Source: Hymenobacter montanus
GTDB lineage: Bacteria > Bacteroidota > Bacteroidia > Cytophagales > Hymenobacteraceae
NCBI RefSeq assembly: GCF_014699115.1
Contig: NZ_JACXAD010000030.1
Span: 1-60,712 of the forward strand
Length of the DNA: 60,712 nucleotides
Reading direction: 5' to 3'
Shown here: positions 37,375 to 45,828 of the stretch, piece after piece
Layout of the letters: the number at the start of each line of letters is the position of its first letter
Position numbering within the stretch: position 1 is the stretch's first letter
The notes under the pieces: model-generated
What the model was told of the DNA's origin: nothing
What the model saw: the letters and a program-made list of their open reading frames with translations, nothing else
Database searches by the model: none
Program-made: the position numbers and the translations under genes

Positions 37375-38280
37375 ATGAACGCCATTGAAATTCGCAAAAA
37401 CCGGTTTATTGGTGCCGGCCATCCTGCTTACATCATTGCTGAAATCGGTATCAATCACAATGGTTCGCTGGACCTGGCCAAGCAGCTCATCGCCGAGGCG
37501 GTGCGCGCCGGCTGCGACGCGGTAAAGTTCCAGAAGCGTACTCCGGAGCTGTGCGTGCCCAAAGACCAGTGGGAGAAAGAGCGCGACACTCCCTGGGGCC
37601 GCATGACTTACATCGACTACAAGCGGCGCACCGAGTTCGGGCTGGCCGAATACACGGCCATTGACGACTACTGCCGCGCGCTGGGCGTGGATTGGTTTGC
37701 CTCGTGCTGGGACGAGCCATCGGTGGATTTCATTGAGCAGTTCCAACCCGTGCTCTACAAGATGGCTTCTGCCTCCCTCACCGACCGGCCCCTGCTGGAG
37801 CGTGTGCGCGCCACCGGCCGCCCCCTGATGCTGAGCACGGGTATGTCGACCCTGAATGAAATTACCCAGGCCGTCGACTGGGTAGGTACCGAGAACCTGC
37901 TCATCGCCCATTCCACGTCCGCTTACCCCTGCCCGCCGCAGGAGCTGAACCTCCGCATGGTGCCAGCCCTGCAGGCTATGTTTCCCGGCTTGCCCATTGG
38001 CTATTCAGGCCACGAAACCGGCCTGGCCACCACCGTGGCGGCCGTGGCCCTGGGTGCTTGCTTCATCGAGCGTCACTTCACCCTCGACCGGGCCATGTGG
38101 GGCTCCGACCACGCCGCCTCCGTGGAGCCGGGTGGCATGGCCAAGCTGGTGCGCGACATCCGGGACGTGGAAGAGTCGCTGGGCGACGGCCAAAAGCGGG
38201 TGTACGACAGCGAGCTGGAGCCCCGCCGCCGCCTGCGCCGCGAGTTAGCACCGGCCGCAGTGACGCCGTCGTTAACTTGA
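37375..38280 (+). CDS. NeuB-family ulosonic acid synthase without SAF domain
   Basis: 301 aa. TIM-barrel signature: 'IIAEIGINHNGSLDLAKQLI', 'AGCDAVKFQKRTPELC', 'STSAYPCPPQELNL', 'GYSGHETGL' and 'IERHFTLDRAMWGSDHAAS'. NeuB enzymes condense phosphoenolpyruvate with an amino- or deoxy-sugar to give a nine-carbon ulosonic acid (sialic, legionaminic or pseudaminic types) or a shorter homologue. Normal NeuB has a C-terminal SAF/antifreeze-like domain of about 60 residues that closes the neighbour's active site; this protein ends shortly after the barrel ('RRLRRELAPAAVTPSLT'), so it is missing. Short relatives occur in spore-coat (SpsE-like) and other polysaccharide clusters. The CMP-activating enzyme is at 31721. 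Confidence 0.88.
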   Translation: MNAIEIRKNRFIGAGHPAYIIAEIGINHNGSLDLAKQLIAEAVRAGCDAVKFQKRTPELCVPKDQWEKERDTPWGRMTYIDYKRRTEFGLAEYTAIDDYCRALGVDWFASCWDEPSVDFIEQFQPVLYKMASASLTDRPLLERVRATGRPLMLSTGMSTLNEITQAVDWVGTENLLIAHSTSAYPCPPQELNLRMVPALQAMFPGLPIGYSGHETGLATTVAAVALGACFIERHFTLDRAMWGSDHAASVEPGGMAKLVRDIRDVEESLGDGQKRVYDSELEPRRRLRRELAPAAVTPSLT

Positions 38281-38408
38281 GCGCCGCCGAAACCTGGGCG
38301 GCGGGGCCGGGGTTTAGCAGGCGGCCGGCTTACGGGCAGCAAGGCCCCGCCCGCCGGCTAGCCGCCCTCCCCCGCTCACCACTACTACGAACTGCTGCCT
38401 GCTGAACC

Positions 38409-39305
38409 ATGAAACACGTTGAGGTCATCACCACGGTCATCCTGCTGAGCTGGGTGGCCGTGGTGATTTTACTGGAAAAGTGCTTTCCCTACCGCAAGGG
38501 GCTCCCTTTTTTCCGCGAGGGCTTCTGGACCGACTTGGTGCTCTACACCTTGGTGCAGAGCTACGCGCTGAAAATCGTCATTTTCGACCTGATTATTCAG
38601 CCGCTCGACCAGCACTTTGGCTTTTCGAAGCTGCACCTTGTAACCGGCTGGCCGGTGTGGGGGCAGGTGCTGTTTTTTGTGGTGACCCATGATTTTTACA
38701 TCTACTGGTTTCACCGCTTTCAGCACCACAATCCGTTCTTCTGGCGCACCCACGAGGCGCACCACTCGGGCAAGCAGGTTGATTGGCTGGCGGGTTCGCG
38801 TTCCCACGCAGTCGAAATTCTCATCAACCAGACCATTGAGTTTGCGCCCATTATCCTGCTCGGAGCCGACCCCGTGGTGGTTCCCATCAAGGCGCTGATC
38901 GACGCGGTGTGGGGCATCTACATTCACGCCAACATCGACGTGAAATCGGGGCGCTTACAGTACTTCATTAACGGCCCGGAAATGCACCTCTGGCACCACG
39001 CCGACCACCAGGAGGTCTTCCATGCTAACTTCTCGACCAAGTTTGCCTTCTGGGACTGGCTGTTTGGCACGGCGTATCTACCCGGCCATAAGCCCGCGAA
39101 GTGGGGGCTGTATTACGCCTTTCCGAAGGACTATTTCCTGCAGCACGTGTTCTCCGTGAAGCGCTTCGATGAGCGCCGGCTGCTGCGTTATTCCCTCTTT
39201 CGGCGCTATTATTATCTACGCCCAGCCCTGTGGCGGTGGCTGCGCACGGTTCTGTTCCGTAGAAAGCCGGCTACGACTCCCGTAGCTTCACGGCTTTCCA
39301 CCTGA
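38409..39305 (+). CDS. Sterol desaturase/fatty-acid hydroxylase family membrane protein
   Basis: 298 aa integral membrane di-iron oxygenase-like protein. The three histidine clusters are present: 'HDFYIYWFHR', 'HEAHHSG' and 'HLWHHADHQ', plus an isolated His in 'YIHANIDV'. About four to five membrane helices. The family hydroxylates or desaturates fatty acids, sterols or carotenoids with O2. Here it ends the sugar cluster, 128 bases after the NeuB gene, so it may modify the lipid carrier or acyl part of the surface molecule, or be an unrelated neighbour. Confidence 0.85.
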   Translation: MKHVEVITTVILLSWVAVVILLEKCFPYRKGLPFFREGFWTDLVLYTLVQSYALKIVIFDLIIQPLDQHFGFSKLHLVTGWPVWGQVLFFVVTHDFYIYWFHRFQHHNPFFWRTHEAHHSGKQVDWLAGSRSHAVEILINQTIEFAPIILLGADPVVVPIKALIDAVWGIYIHANIDVKSGRLQYFINGPEMHLWHHADHQEVFHANFSTKFAFWDWLFGTAYLPGHKPAKWGLYYAFPKDYFLQHVFSVKRFDERRLLRYSLFRRYYYLRPALWRWLRTVLFRRKPATTPVASRLST

Positions 39306-39334
39306 GCACGAATTGCTCTTTTACTTTCCCGCCA

Positions 39335-39700
39335 ATGCCCTGGATTTATCTGGTTGTGGCCTCGCTGTTTGAAGTGGCCTGGACCTACAGCCTCAAAAGC
39401 CTTAGTATCCAAAAGATTCGCGCCCTCGACTGGCTGCACCTGCACCAGCAGCCCGGCGAATTGCTGACACTGGTGCCCCTGCTGGGCTACATCGCTTTCG
39501 GAGTGGGCAACGTCGTGTTTCTATCGCTGGCCATGCGCCAGATTCCCACGGCCACGGCCTACGCCACCTGGATGGCCCTGGCCGTCGTGGGCCTGCGAAT
39601 AGTCGACAGCGTAATTCTCAAACAGCCTTTTTCGCTGATGCATCTGCTGTACACTTCCATGATTATCGCGGGAGTACTGGGCCTACGGCGCCTGGAGTAA
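39335..39700 (+). CDS. Small multidrug-resistance (SMR/EmrE)-type transporter
   Basis: 121 aa with four membrane helices. The essential Glu of the first helix is present in 'LVVASLFEVAWTYSLK' (about residue 13). SMR proteins export cations with protons; the same fold is used by ArnE/ArnF-type flippases for lipid-linked aminosugars. It starts 29 bases after the hydroxylase gene, so the two are probably one transcript. A flippase role for the sugar product is my inference; plain drug export is the main alternative. Confidence 0.82.
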   Translation: MPWIYLVVASLFEVAWTYSLKSLSIQKIRALDWLHLHQQPGELLTLVPLLGYIAFGVGNVVFLSLAMRQIPTATAYATWMALAVVGLRIVDSVILKQPFSLMHLLYTSMIIAGVLGLRRLE

Positions 39701-40210
39701 GGGCCGATAAACCAGGCAGCGCTCGTCTCACCAGCCAAAGGCTATTCCCCGGTGCCCCCTGCATCGTTATTACAGCGATTCTGAGGTTACAGGAGCATTT
39801 CTCGTCTGACTCCCCTCTCCCCCACTGCGCATAAAGCAGATGCGATGCGGGTCCGGCCCTGTGGGGGTCAGGTGAGGTTCCAGCAGAACGCCCCTGATAC
39901 CAACCACCGCTAAGCGCCCGGCATAGGTGACCGGCGGACAAGCGACCCACCGGGCCCGGGTTCGCGGCGCTTCGGCATGACGGCAATTATTTATGCACCG
40001 TCTCGAAGCTCCTGTGCAGCCAGGGACCTACTGTAGCCTGCCGCTCCGAAGTATGACGCGCTTCCATAATGCCCTGGGCCCGCGGGGCCGCTAGGCTACC
40101 CGCCGGCGGCTCAACCACTCCACCAACGAGTGGCGCGGCATGGCGGCGAGCCTGGTTGATGGCTTGCTACCTGACCAGTAGCACCTTCTTGCGGTTTCGC
40201 GCCGGGTAGT
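39701..40210. other. Gene-free convergent region
   Basis: 510 bases between the SMR gene and the minus-strand gene at 40211. Short open frames are present but none has a family signature. I see no strong repeat, CRISPR or terminator. Confidence 0.5.
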
Positions 40211-40999
40211 TCACGCAGGCCATTCTACTCGCTCGTGCACCGCGTAGCCGGTAGCCACTACGATCCCGTCCTCGGTGAGCGTCGCCACCGACAGCCACTT
40301 AGCTTCGTCGAGGTGCAGGATGCGCACGGGAAAGAGCTTCTTAAACCACGGAAAGCGCTGGAACACGGTCTTCCCTACCAGGCCTGCGCGCAGCGAATGT
40401 TTGGCTTCAAAGGCCAGCCGAAACGGTCCAACCCGCACCTCGTCGTCGCCAATGTGCCCGGTGTCGACGTAGCGAGTGCCGTTGTGAAACACCAGGTGTC
40501 GGGGTTCGGGGCCCTCCCATTTTATCCACACCAGGTAGTGTCCCGGCGCCACTAAGCGGCCCCAGCGAAGCGTCTGCAGGGGTAGGTGCCAGGGCGGCAG
40601 GGTCAGCGTTAGCTTCTCCACATAGCCCAGCCCGTGCAGCACGGTTTCTCCCATCACCACCTGCGCCGTGGCCGCGGGCAAGCAGCATTCCCACAGCACG
40701 CTGCCGTGGGCAGTTTCCAGCAGCAGCTCGCGCAGGGCCGGTGCCTGCTGTTGCCAGGTGCCTCGCACACCCCGCTGTTTTAAGGTAAACAGCGCCTGGT
40801 CTTCACTCAGCCCGGCCTGGGCCGGTTGCCCGAAGCTGGCGGAAGCGAAGCGCGTACCGGGCGGCTCAAACCGCAGCAGGTTCGTGAAGCGAAAGGTCAG
40901 CCCTTTCCACCGCAGCTCACTATCGTAACAAATGGCGAGGTGGCCGGTCGTTGGGTCCACCACATCGGCGTACCACTTATGGAGTTGGAAGGCGGGCAT
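40211..40999 (-). CDS. Conserved-looking protein of unknown function
   Basis: 262 aa from ATG 40999; a longer reading frame to 41119 adds 40 Arg/Gly/Pro-rich residues of low quality. The start 'MPAFQLHKWYADVVDPTTGH' and repeated beta-strand patterns ('LRWKGLTFRFTNLLRF', 'HYLVWIKWEGPEPRHLVFHN') suggest an all-beta, lipocalin-like protein, perhaps distantly like AttH/CrtC hydratases. No signal peptide, no membrane helix and no catalytic motif that I can name. Its only neighbours are convergent or divergent genes, so context does not help. Confidence 0.6.
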   Translation of the reverse strand: MPAFQLHKWYADVVDPTTGHLAICYDSELRWKGLTFRFTNLLRFEPPGTRFASASFGQPAQAGLSEDQALFTLKQRGVRGTWQQQAPALRELLLETAHGSVLWECCLPAATAQVVMGETVLHGLGYVEKLTLTLPPWHLPLQTLRWGRLVAPGHYLVWIKWEGPEPRHLVFHNGTRYVDTGHIGDDEVRVGPFRLAFEAKHSLRAGLVGKTVFQRFPWFKKLFPVRILHLDEAKWLSVATLTEDGIVVATGYAVHERVEWPA

Positions 41000-41166
41000 A
41001 TGCGCCCCAAGATAGGACCCGCCCGGCGCTTCCGGCCCCTGCTCCTTACGGCCGGGCCATCCGGCAAGCCGGGCGCGCCGCCCCCGCGGCTCCTGCTGAA
41101 TGGACCGGCCGCAGGCCATAAAGGCTCAGAGGCTGTTTGCCTTAGCCGATTCGCCGGTTCCTGCAT

Positions 41167-41304
41167 TAGAACTTAGAGCTTAGAACTCAAAACTTAGAAT
41201 ATCGCCTTTCTTTAGCCCTAAGCCAACTCCTTCCTTTCTCAGTTCTCCGCTCTAGGTTCTAGGTTCTAAGTTCTAAGTTCTAGGTTCTAAGCTCTAAGTT
41301 CTAA
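41167..41304. repeat. Heptanucleotide tandem repeats (TTCTARG)n with inverted counterpart
   Basis: 41250-41304 is a run of about eight 7-bp units TTCTAAG/TTCTAGG with a few variants. 41167-41199 holds the reverse-complement units (CTTAGAA); 41167-41187 pairs almost perfectly with 41285-41303. The region can fold back into a long AT-rich hairpin. Not a CRISPR: no spacers. Confidence 0.8.
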
Positions 41305-41361
41305 AAGCTAATTCAAACAGCTTCTCCGTTCCGACTATATCCGTCTTTGCTTCGTTCCTAC

Positions 41362-41392
41362 TTTGTCCGTAACCAGAAACCCTGTACCTTTG
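41362..41392 (+). promoter_or_regulatory. Bacteroidota promoter of tRNA-Leu
   Basis: TTTG (41362-41365), 19 bases, then TACCTTTG (41385-41392): a full match to the -33/-7 form used by the Bacteroidota primary sigma factor. The tRNA begins 34 bases after the -7 box. Confidence 0.8.
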
Positions 41393-41426
41393 CGGGCCCG
41401 TAGCAAATGGCAACGGGTGCTCATAT

Positions 41427-41508
41427 GCGGATATGGCGAAATTGGTAGACGTGCCAGACTTAGGATCTGGTGCCGCAAGGCGTGTGGGTTCGAGTCCCTC
41501 TATCCGCA
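41427..41508 (+). tRNA. tRNA-Leu (anticodon UAG)
   Basis: 82 nt class II tRNA. Acceptor GCGGATA/TATCCGC, anticodon stem CCAGA/TCTGG with loop CTTAGGA (anticodon TAG, reads CUN Leu codons), long variable arm TGCCGCAAGGCGT and T-arm GTGGG TTCGAGT CCCTC (one mispair). Discriminator A. CCA is not encoded. The promoter lies just upstream. Confidence 0.95.
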
Positions 41509-41596
41509 CTTTTTTGATGTTAGGCCTTCAGTCGCATAGGCTGAAGGCTTTTTTTTCAACTTTTCAACCTGGCCAGCGGAAGCCGGCTCCCTTGTT

Positions 41597-42925
41597 TTGA
41601 ACATTACCCTGGATAAGAACGACGAGCAGCTGACTGGGCTGCTGACGGTGCAGCTGACCGAAGCCGACTACGCGCCGACGGTTGACAAGCAAATCAAAGA
41701 CTACACCAAGCGCGCCCAGGTGAAAGGCTTCCGGCCGGGCATGGTGCCGGTGGGGATGGTGCGCAAGATGTACGGCAAAGGCATTCTGGCCGAGGAAATC
41801 AACAAAATCCTGGGCAAGGCCGTGGATTCCTACATCAAGGAAAACAACATCCGGCTGCTGGGAGAGCCGCTGCCGGTACCAAGCAACGTCGATTTTGATA
41901 CCGACAAAGACTTCGACTTTCAGTTTGAGCTGGGCCTGCTGCCCGACTTTCAGCTGCCCGCCGACGGGGCTTTGCAGGTGGAGCGCCACCAGGTGACCAT
42001 CGACGAGGAAACCCTGGCGCAAACCAACGAGCAGATTGCCCGTCAGTACGGCGAGACGACTAACCCCGAGGCGTCGGAAGCGGGCGACTACCTCTTCGGC
42101 AAGCTGAAGAAGGCCGATGAGGAAGGCGAAGGCCGGACCGTGCTGCTGCCCATTAAGAAAGTAACCGGCGACGTTGCTCCGTTCATCGGCAAGAAGGCGG
42201 GCGACTCGATTACGTTTGATCTGCAAGCAGCCTTCAGCAACGACGCGGCTTCGATTTCGAACTTTTCGGGCTTGAGCAAGGAGGAAGCCGCGGCGGCCAC
42301 CGGCGACTACGTGCTGAACGTGGAAAAAGTGAATCGCACGGCCGCGCCCGAGTTTAACCAGGAGCTGTTCGATAAGGTGTTCGGCCCCGAGGCCGTTTCC
42401 TCGCCGGAAGAGTTCGACGCCAAGGTGCGCGAGACCATTCAATCGAACTACGACCGCGAGAGCGAGGGTGCCCTGAACAACCGCATTGTGGAGCAGCTTG
42501 TGAGCACGGTGGACATTCGGGTACCCACGGAGTTTTTTAAGAAGTGGCTGGTGCGCGCCAACGAAGGCAAGCTGACGCCCGAGAAAGTGGAAGAGCACTA
42601 CAGCGACTACGAGAAAGAGCTGAAGTGGAGCATGATTCGCAACAAGGTGGTGGAAGAAGCCGGCCTGAAGGTGAGCAACGACGAGATTGTGAACCGCACC
42701 CTCGACAAAATCATGGGCCAGTTCAACATGCCGAACATGCCCGACGAGATGCGCGAGTCGATGCGCAGCTACGCCGACAGCTACCTCAAGCAAGACAATG
42801 GCAAGAACTACATCAACGAGTACGAGGCCATTCTGGCAGAGAAAGTGCTGGCAAACCTGCGCGGCAAAGTTGTTGTTACCGACAAGCCCGTAACGGCCGA
42901 AGAATTCCGGACGCTGCACAGCTAG
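41597..42925 (+). CDS. tig: Trigger factor (ribosome-bound chaperone)
   Basis: 442 aa. Ribosome-binding signature 'GFRPGMVP' near residue 43, then the PPIase-like domain (about 150-250, degenerate) and the C-terminal arm domain. It meets nascent chains at the ribosome exit tunnel. The likely start is TTG 41597 ('MNITLDKND'); no better ATG or GTG lies upstream in frame. It begins 88 bases after the tRNA-Leu and is followed by a hairpin terminator (42952-42977) and then clpP: the order tig-clpP-clpX is classic, though here clpX is 2 kb further. Confidence 0.93.
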   Translation: MNITLDKNDEQLTGLLTVQLTEADYAPTVDKQIKDYTKRAQVKGFRPGMVPVGMVRKMYGKGILAEEINKILGKAVDSYIKENNIRLLGEPLPVPSNVDFDTDKDFDFQFELGLLPDFQLPADGALQVERHQVTIDEETLAQTNEQIARQYGETTNPEASEAGDYLFGKLKKADEEGEGRTVLLPIKKVTGDVAPFIGKKAGDSITFDLQAAFSNDAASISNFSGLSKEEAAAATGDYVLNVEKVNRTAAPEFNQELFDKVFGPEAVSSPEEFDAKVRETIQSNYDRESEGALNNRIVEQLVSTVDIRVPTEFFKKWLVRANEGKLTPEKVEEHYSDYEKELKWSMIRNKVVEEAGLKVSNDEIVNRTLDKIMGQFNMPNMPDEMRESMRSYADSYLKQDNGKNYINEYEAILAEKVLANLRGKVVVTDKPVTAEEFRTLHS

Positions 42926-42951
42926 TTGCTGCGCGGCCCCGTCTTTTGGAA

Positions 42952-42981
42952 AAGCCCTTACGGTAGCGTAGGGGCTTTTTT
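42952..42981 (+). terminator. Intrinsic terminator after tig
   Basis: AAGCCCTTAC (42952-42961) pairs with GTAGGGGCTT (42968-42977) across a 6-nt loop, followed by a T run. Confidence 0.75.
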
Positions 42982-43070
42982 AATTGATTTCCCAACAACC
43001 TTTGCTTACTTCGGCCGTCTTTCTAACCTCACCTGCGCACGCCTAAAGCACGCATCACTATTCCTTACAA

Positions 43071-43769
43071 ATGCTGAATAAACAAGAGTTTCGCAAGTTC
43101 GCCGTGAAGGGCCAGGGCCTCAGTGGCCTGGGCGTGGACCAGTACCTGAACCATATGGAGGGCCTGGCCCGCCAGAACTTCACCGGCATGACCCGCTCGG
43201 TAATCGAGGAGCGCCCCACCCGCTTCGCCGAAATCGACGTGTTTTCGCGCCTTATCATGGATCGGATTGTCTTTCTGGGCACGGCCGTGGACGACTACAT
43301 CGCCAACATCCTGACGGCGCAGATGCTGTTCCTGGAATCGGCCGACGCGAAGAAGGACATCCTGCTCTACATCAACTCGCCCGGGGGCTCGGTGTACGCC
43401 GGCTTGGGTATTTACGACACCATGCAGTACGTGAACCCGGACGTGGCCACGATCTGTACCGGCCTGGCCGCTTCGATGGGGGCCGTGCTGCTGGCCGGGG
43501 GAGCCGCAAACAAGCGCTCGGCCCTCCCCCACGCCCGGGTGATGATTCACCAGCCTTCGGGGGGCGCGCAGGGACAGTCGTCGGACATTGAAATCACGGC
43601 CCGCGAGATTCTTAAGCTGAAGAAAGAGCTGTATGACATTCTGGCGCAGCACACCGGCAAAACCTACCAGGAAATCCACGATAACTCGGACCGCGACTAC
43701 TGGATGCGGGCGGATGAGGCCAAAGAATACGGCCTGATTGACGAGGTGCTGGAGAAGAAAAAAGCCTAA
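43071..43769 (+). CDS. clpP: ATP-dependent Clp protease proteolytic subunit
   Basis: 232 aa. Catalytic Ser in 'GLAASMGAVLLAGG' (Ser135), His in 'MIHQPSGG' (His160) and the later Asp in 'HDNSDRDYWM'. 'LYINSPGGSVYAGLGIYD' is the signature segment before the active site. It forms a double heptamer that degrades substrates fed by ClpX (45829). The N-terminus is longer than E. coli ClpP and may hold a pro-peptide. ATG 43071 is preceded by an A-rich leader. A strong terminator follows. Confidence 0.95.
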   Translation: MLNKQEFRKFAVKGQGLSGLGVDQYLNHMEGLARQNFTGMTRSVIEERPTRFAEIDVFSRLIMDRIVFLGTAVDDYIANILTAQMLFLESADAKKDILLYINSPGGSVYAGLGIYDTMQYVNPDVATICTGLAASMGAVLLAGGAANKRSALPHARVMIHQPSGGAQGQSSDIEITAREILKLKKELYDILAQHTGKTYQEIHDNSDRDYWMRADEAKEYGLIDEVLEKKKA

Positions 43770-43796
43770 TTGCGGGTTTAACCCACTTGCTTTTAC

Positions 43797-43829
43797 AAAA
43801 AACCTCTGCTGGCTTAGCAGAGGTTTTTT
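43797..43829. terminator. Intrinsic terminator after clpP
   Basis: Perfect 14-bp arms AAAAAACCTCTGCT (43797-43810) and AGCAGAGGTTTTTT (43816-43829), loop 5 nt. It works on both strands. Confidence 0.85.
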
Positions 43830-44020
43830 GTGGAGGCGTCAGGAAGCAAACGCAGTGAGAACCTGACGCAATATTCTTTTATCCAGTCTATTCGTGCTAT
43901 ATCACCAGCGAAAGCGCTTATTGACTCACCTGCGATTAATTTGTGGACAGCCGCACTAGCCCTGCGCTGCGAGCCGTGGCGGGCTGCTGAATCTCATCTG
44001 CTCGCCCCGACTCTGCCAGC

Positions 44021-44752
44021 TCAGAATTTGGCCGTGAGCCCTGCCTTCAGGTAAGTTTGATCGTAGCCAAGTTCGGCGAAAGCACCTATGTTTTCGCTGA
44101 AAAAGTAGCGCCCGCCCGCAAACAGGCCCGAGGCAAGCTCATTGGCACTGGCCGTACCCGTATTGTAGAAGCTGCTGCCTTCAAAAGAAACGCCGGCGTG
44201 CCGCAAACCAAGGCCTAGCCCGCCGTAGGCATCCAACTGTGGCAACACCGGGTAATGGAATGCTCCGCGCACCATTATGGTAACGTCGGTGTACTTCCAT
44301 TTATCGCCAATAAAACTGTAGGTGGCTCCCTGGTAGCCCACAAAACCGCCCACGCCCAACACCCCCGGGCCCAGCGGCATGATGCCCCGCTCGTAGGACA
44401 GGCTGATGGCGGGCCCCACCGATGTACTACCACCCAAAAACCCCACGCCATAGCTGTAGCGGTTGCCTAGCCCAATACCTAGGTTTACGACATTGGTGCC
44501 CACTTCAAAAGTTCCGCCACCGGCAGCGACAGAGTTGGGGCGCGCTGCCGGCGCCGGAGCCGGCGCCGGCCTTGGCGCGGGGGCTGGCGCCGCAGTGCCA
44601 GTAGGAGGTGCGGCGGGCTTGGCTGCTGGCTTCACGGGAGGCTTTGCGGCGGGTTTGGCCGCGGGCTTGCGGGTGGTTTGCGCCTGGGCAGCAGCCAGTG
44701 GTAAAGCAGCCAGCGACGTGAGTGCCAGCAGAGAGCAGAAGTACTTTTTCAT
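44021..44752 (-). CDS. Outer-membrane beta-barrel protein with Ala/Pro/Lys linker
   Basis: 243 aa from ATG 44752 (a longer reading frame to 44962 lacks a signal peptide at its start). Signal peptide 1-23 ('LTSLAALPLAAAQAQ'), then a low-complexity linker of Lys-Pro-Ala-Ala repeats followed by Ala-Pro repeats (about 25-70), then an eight-strand-type outer-membrane barrel ('YGGLGLGLRHAGV', 'GLFAGGRYFFSENIGAFAEL') ending in 'LKAGLTAKF' with a C-terminal Phe as usual for BAM substrates. The linker may span or bind peptidoglycan. Function unknown. It lies on the minus strand between clpP and clpX. Confidence 0.82.
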   Translation of the reverse strand: MKKYFCSLLALTSLAALPLAAAQAQTTRKPAAKPAAKPPVKPAAKPAAPPTGTAAPAPAPRPAPAPAPAARPNSVAAGGGTFEVGTNVVNLGIGLGNRYSYGVGFLGGSTSVGPAISLSYERGIMPLGPGVLGVGGFVGYQGATYSFIGDKWKYTDVTIMVRGAFHYPVLPQLDAYGGLGLGLRHAGVSFEGSSFYNTGTASANELASGLFAGGRYFFSENIGAFAELGYDQTYLKAGLTAKF

Positions 44753-45214
44753 CAGCGATAAGAAAAGAAGTGGTGTAGGAAAGGTGAATACTGGGCTGTT
44801 AGCCAGTATTGGAGGAACAAGATTGTGGTGTGGCCCCACCGGGCGGCTCACGGCAGCTTCGGTAGAGTGGATGGCGGGAGCAGCAGCCCGAGCGGCGAAT
44901 TCATCGCCACCCTTGCTAGCCCGTTGGTGAGGGTGCCCGCTACGGTTGCGGTGGTGGACCATACGGCCGGGGTGGTAAGTCCACTAGCAGCTTTTCCAGA
45001 GGCAGAGGGCCATACCAGTTGTGCTTTGCCCACCGGATGCTCTCATGGCACAGCGGCCGGGGCCTTGGGAGCAGGCAGCACGGTGCCCTTATTGGGGAGC
45101 CGCTCAAATCCGCCGGGACCTCCTTGTTAGCGGGGCCTCCCATGCTAACAGTAGTATAAGCCGGCACCACAGCCTATCATAGTAGCCGCGCCCAAGAACG
45201 TCGAGCCCGCACTA

Positions 45215-45349
45215 TTAAGGCCAGTAGCTCACACCAAAGTAGGTGAACAGGAACGCCGCGTAGGGTTTTTCATAGCGTCAGCGAAAAGGGAAAAAGAGGT
45301 AATGGCGGTTGGTAAGGTCATAAAAGCGGTAGTCCCGTCCAGATGCTAT
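45215..45349 (-). pseudogene. Possible remnant of a protein-coding gene
   Basis: About 45 codons open on the minus strand, interrupted once by TGA (45278-45280) and closed by TAA at 45215. The composition on both sides of the TGA is alike (aromatic and basic), as if one gene end had acquired a stop. No start codon and no family match; weak support. Confidence 0.25.
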
Positions 45350-45767
45350 TCACTTGCATTGCAAATCATTCGCGGACTTTAAACGGCTTCCATACTCGTT
45401 GGTTACTCATTAGCCTTTGTTGTCGTCCTCTGAATTTACTTTAAATAAATAGGCTCAAAAGCCTAATTGGTTGCAAATAGATACTTTATCATCTGCTTAG
45501 CTTGTAAGAAGTGCTTTAAACAGTTACTGGGTTGCTTGCGAGCCGTCGGGTTTTCCGCGGCAAGTCTTCGATGAGACTGGGGGCAGGCAACCCTCCGTTC
45601 AATATCAGCGTCCTTAACTGCCCGACGGAGGAGCCGAAAACAAAGTGCTACTCCATGAACTTTGTGCGAGGCGAAGTTTTTAAAGGCTACGCCTCTATCG
45701 GTCAAGGGCAGTATTCAGGCTTTTGCTGAATCACACGCTTTTCCCAACGCGGACGTCAGCCCTGTTG

Positions 45768-45775
45768 TACCTTTG
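45768..45775 (+). promoter_or_regulatory. Bacteroidota -7 box for clpX
   Basis: TACCTTTG, 53 bases before the clpX start. The -33 element is weak (a TTTT at 45739-45742). Confidence 0.5.
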
Positions 45776-45828
45776 AGCCCGCTTGTTTAAAAAAGAGCCC
45801 CTTCCACCCCTACTCTATTCCTCATTCC

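Larger units (their letters stand above)
41000..41426. other. Intergenic region with heptanucleotide repeats
   Basis: 427 bases upstream of the tRNA-Leu. It holds the telomere-like heptamer array at 41250-41304, its inverted partial copy at 41167-41199, and a clear promoter at 41362-41392. No gene. Confidence 0.75.
44753..45828. other. Long gene-free region before clpX
   Basis: 1076 bases. A minus-strand frame at 45215-45349 reads like a short aromatic-rich protein end ('RDYRFYDLTNRHY', 'RYEKPYAAFLFTYFGVSYW') but has an in-frame TGA at 45278-45280; it may be a gene remnant. Around 45463-45729 there are short open frames on both strands with no family match. The clpX promoter is at 45768-45775. 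Otherwise nothing recognisable. Confidence 0.5.

Noticed and set aside
41250..41304. Possible CRISPR array
   Set aside because: The repeats are 7-bp tandem units without spacers.
41564..42919. 451-codon minus-strand frame opposite trigger factor
   Set aside because: The plus strand encodes a full trigger factor; the reverse frame shows no family features and runs only because of codon bias.
45463..45729. Overlapping short open frames on both strands before clpX
   Set aside because: Neither has a start context or family motif; mutually exclusive frames of this size occur by chance.
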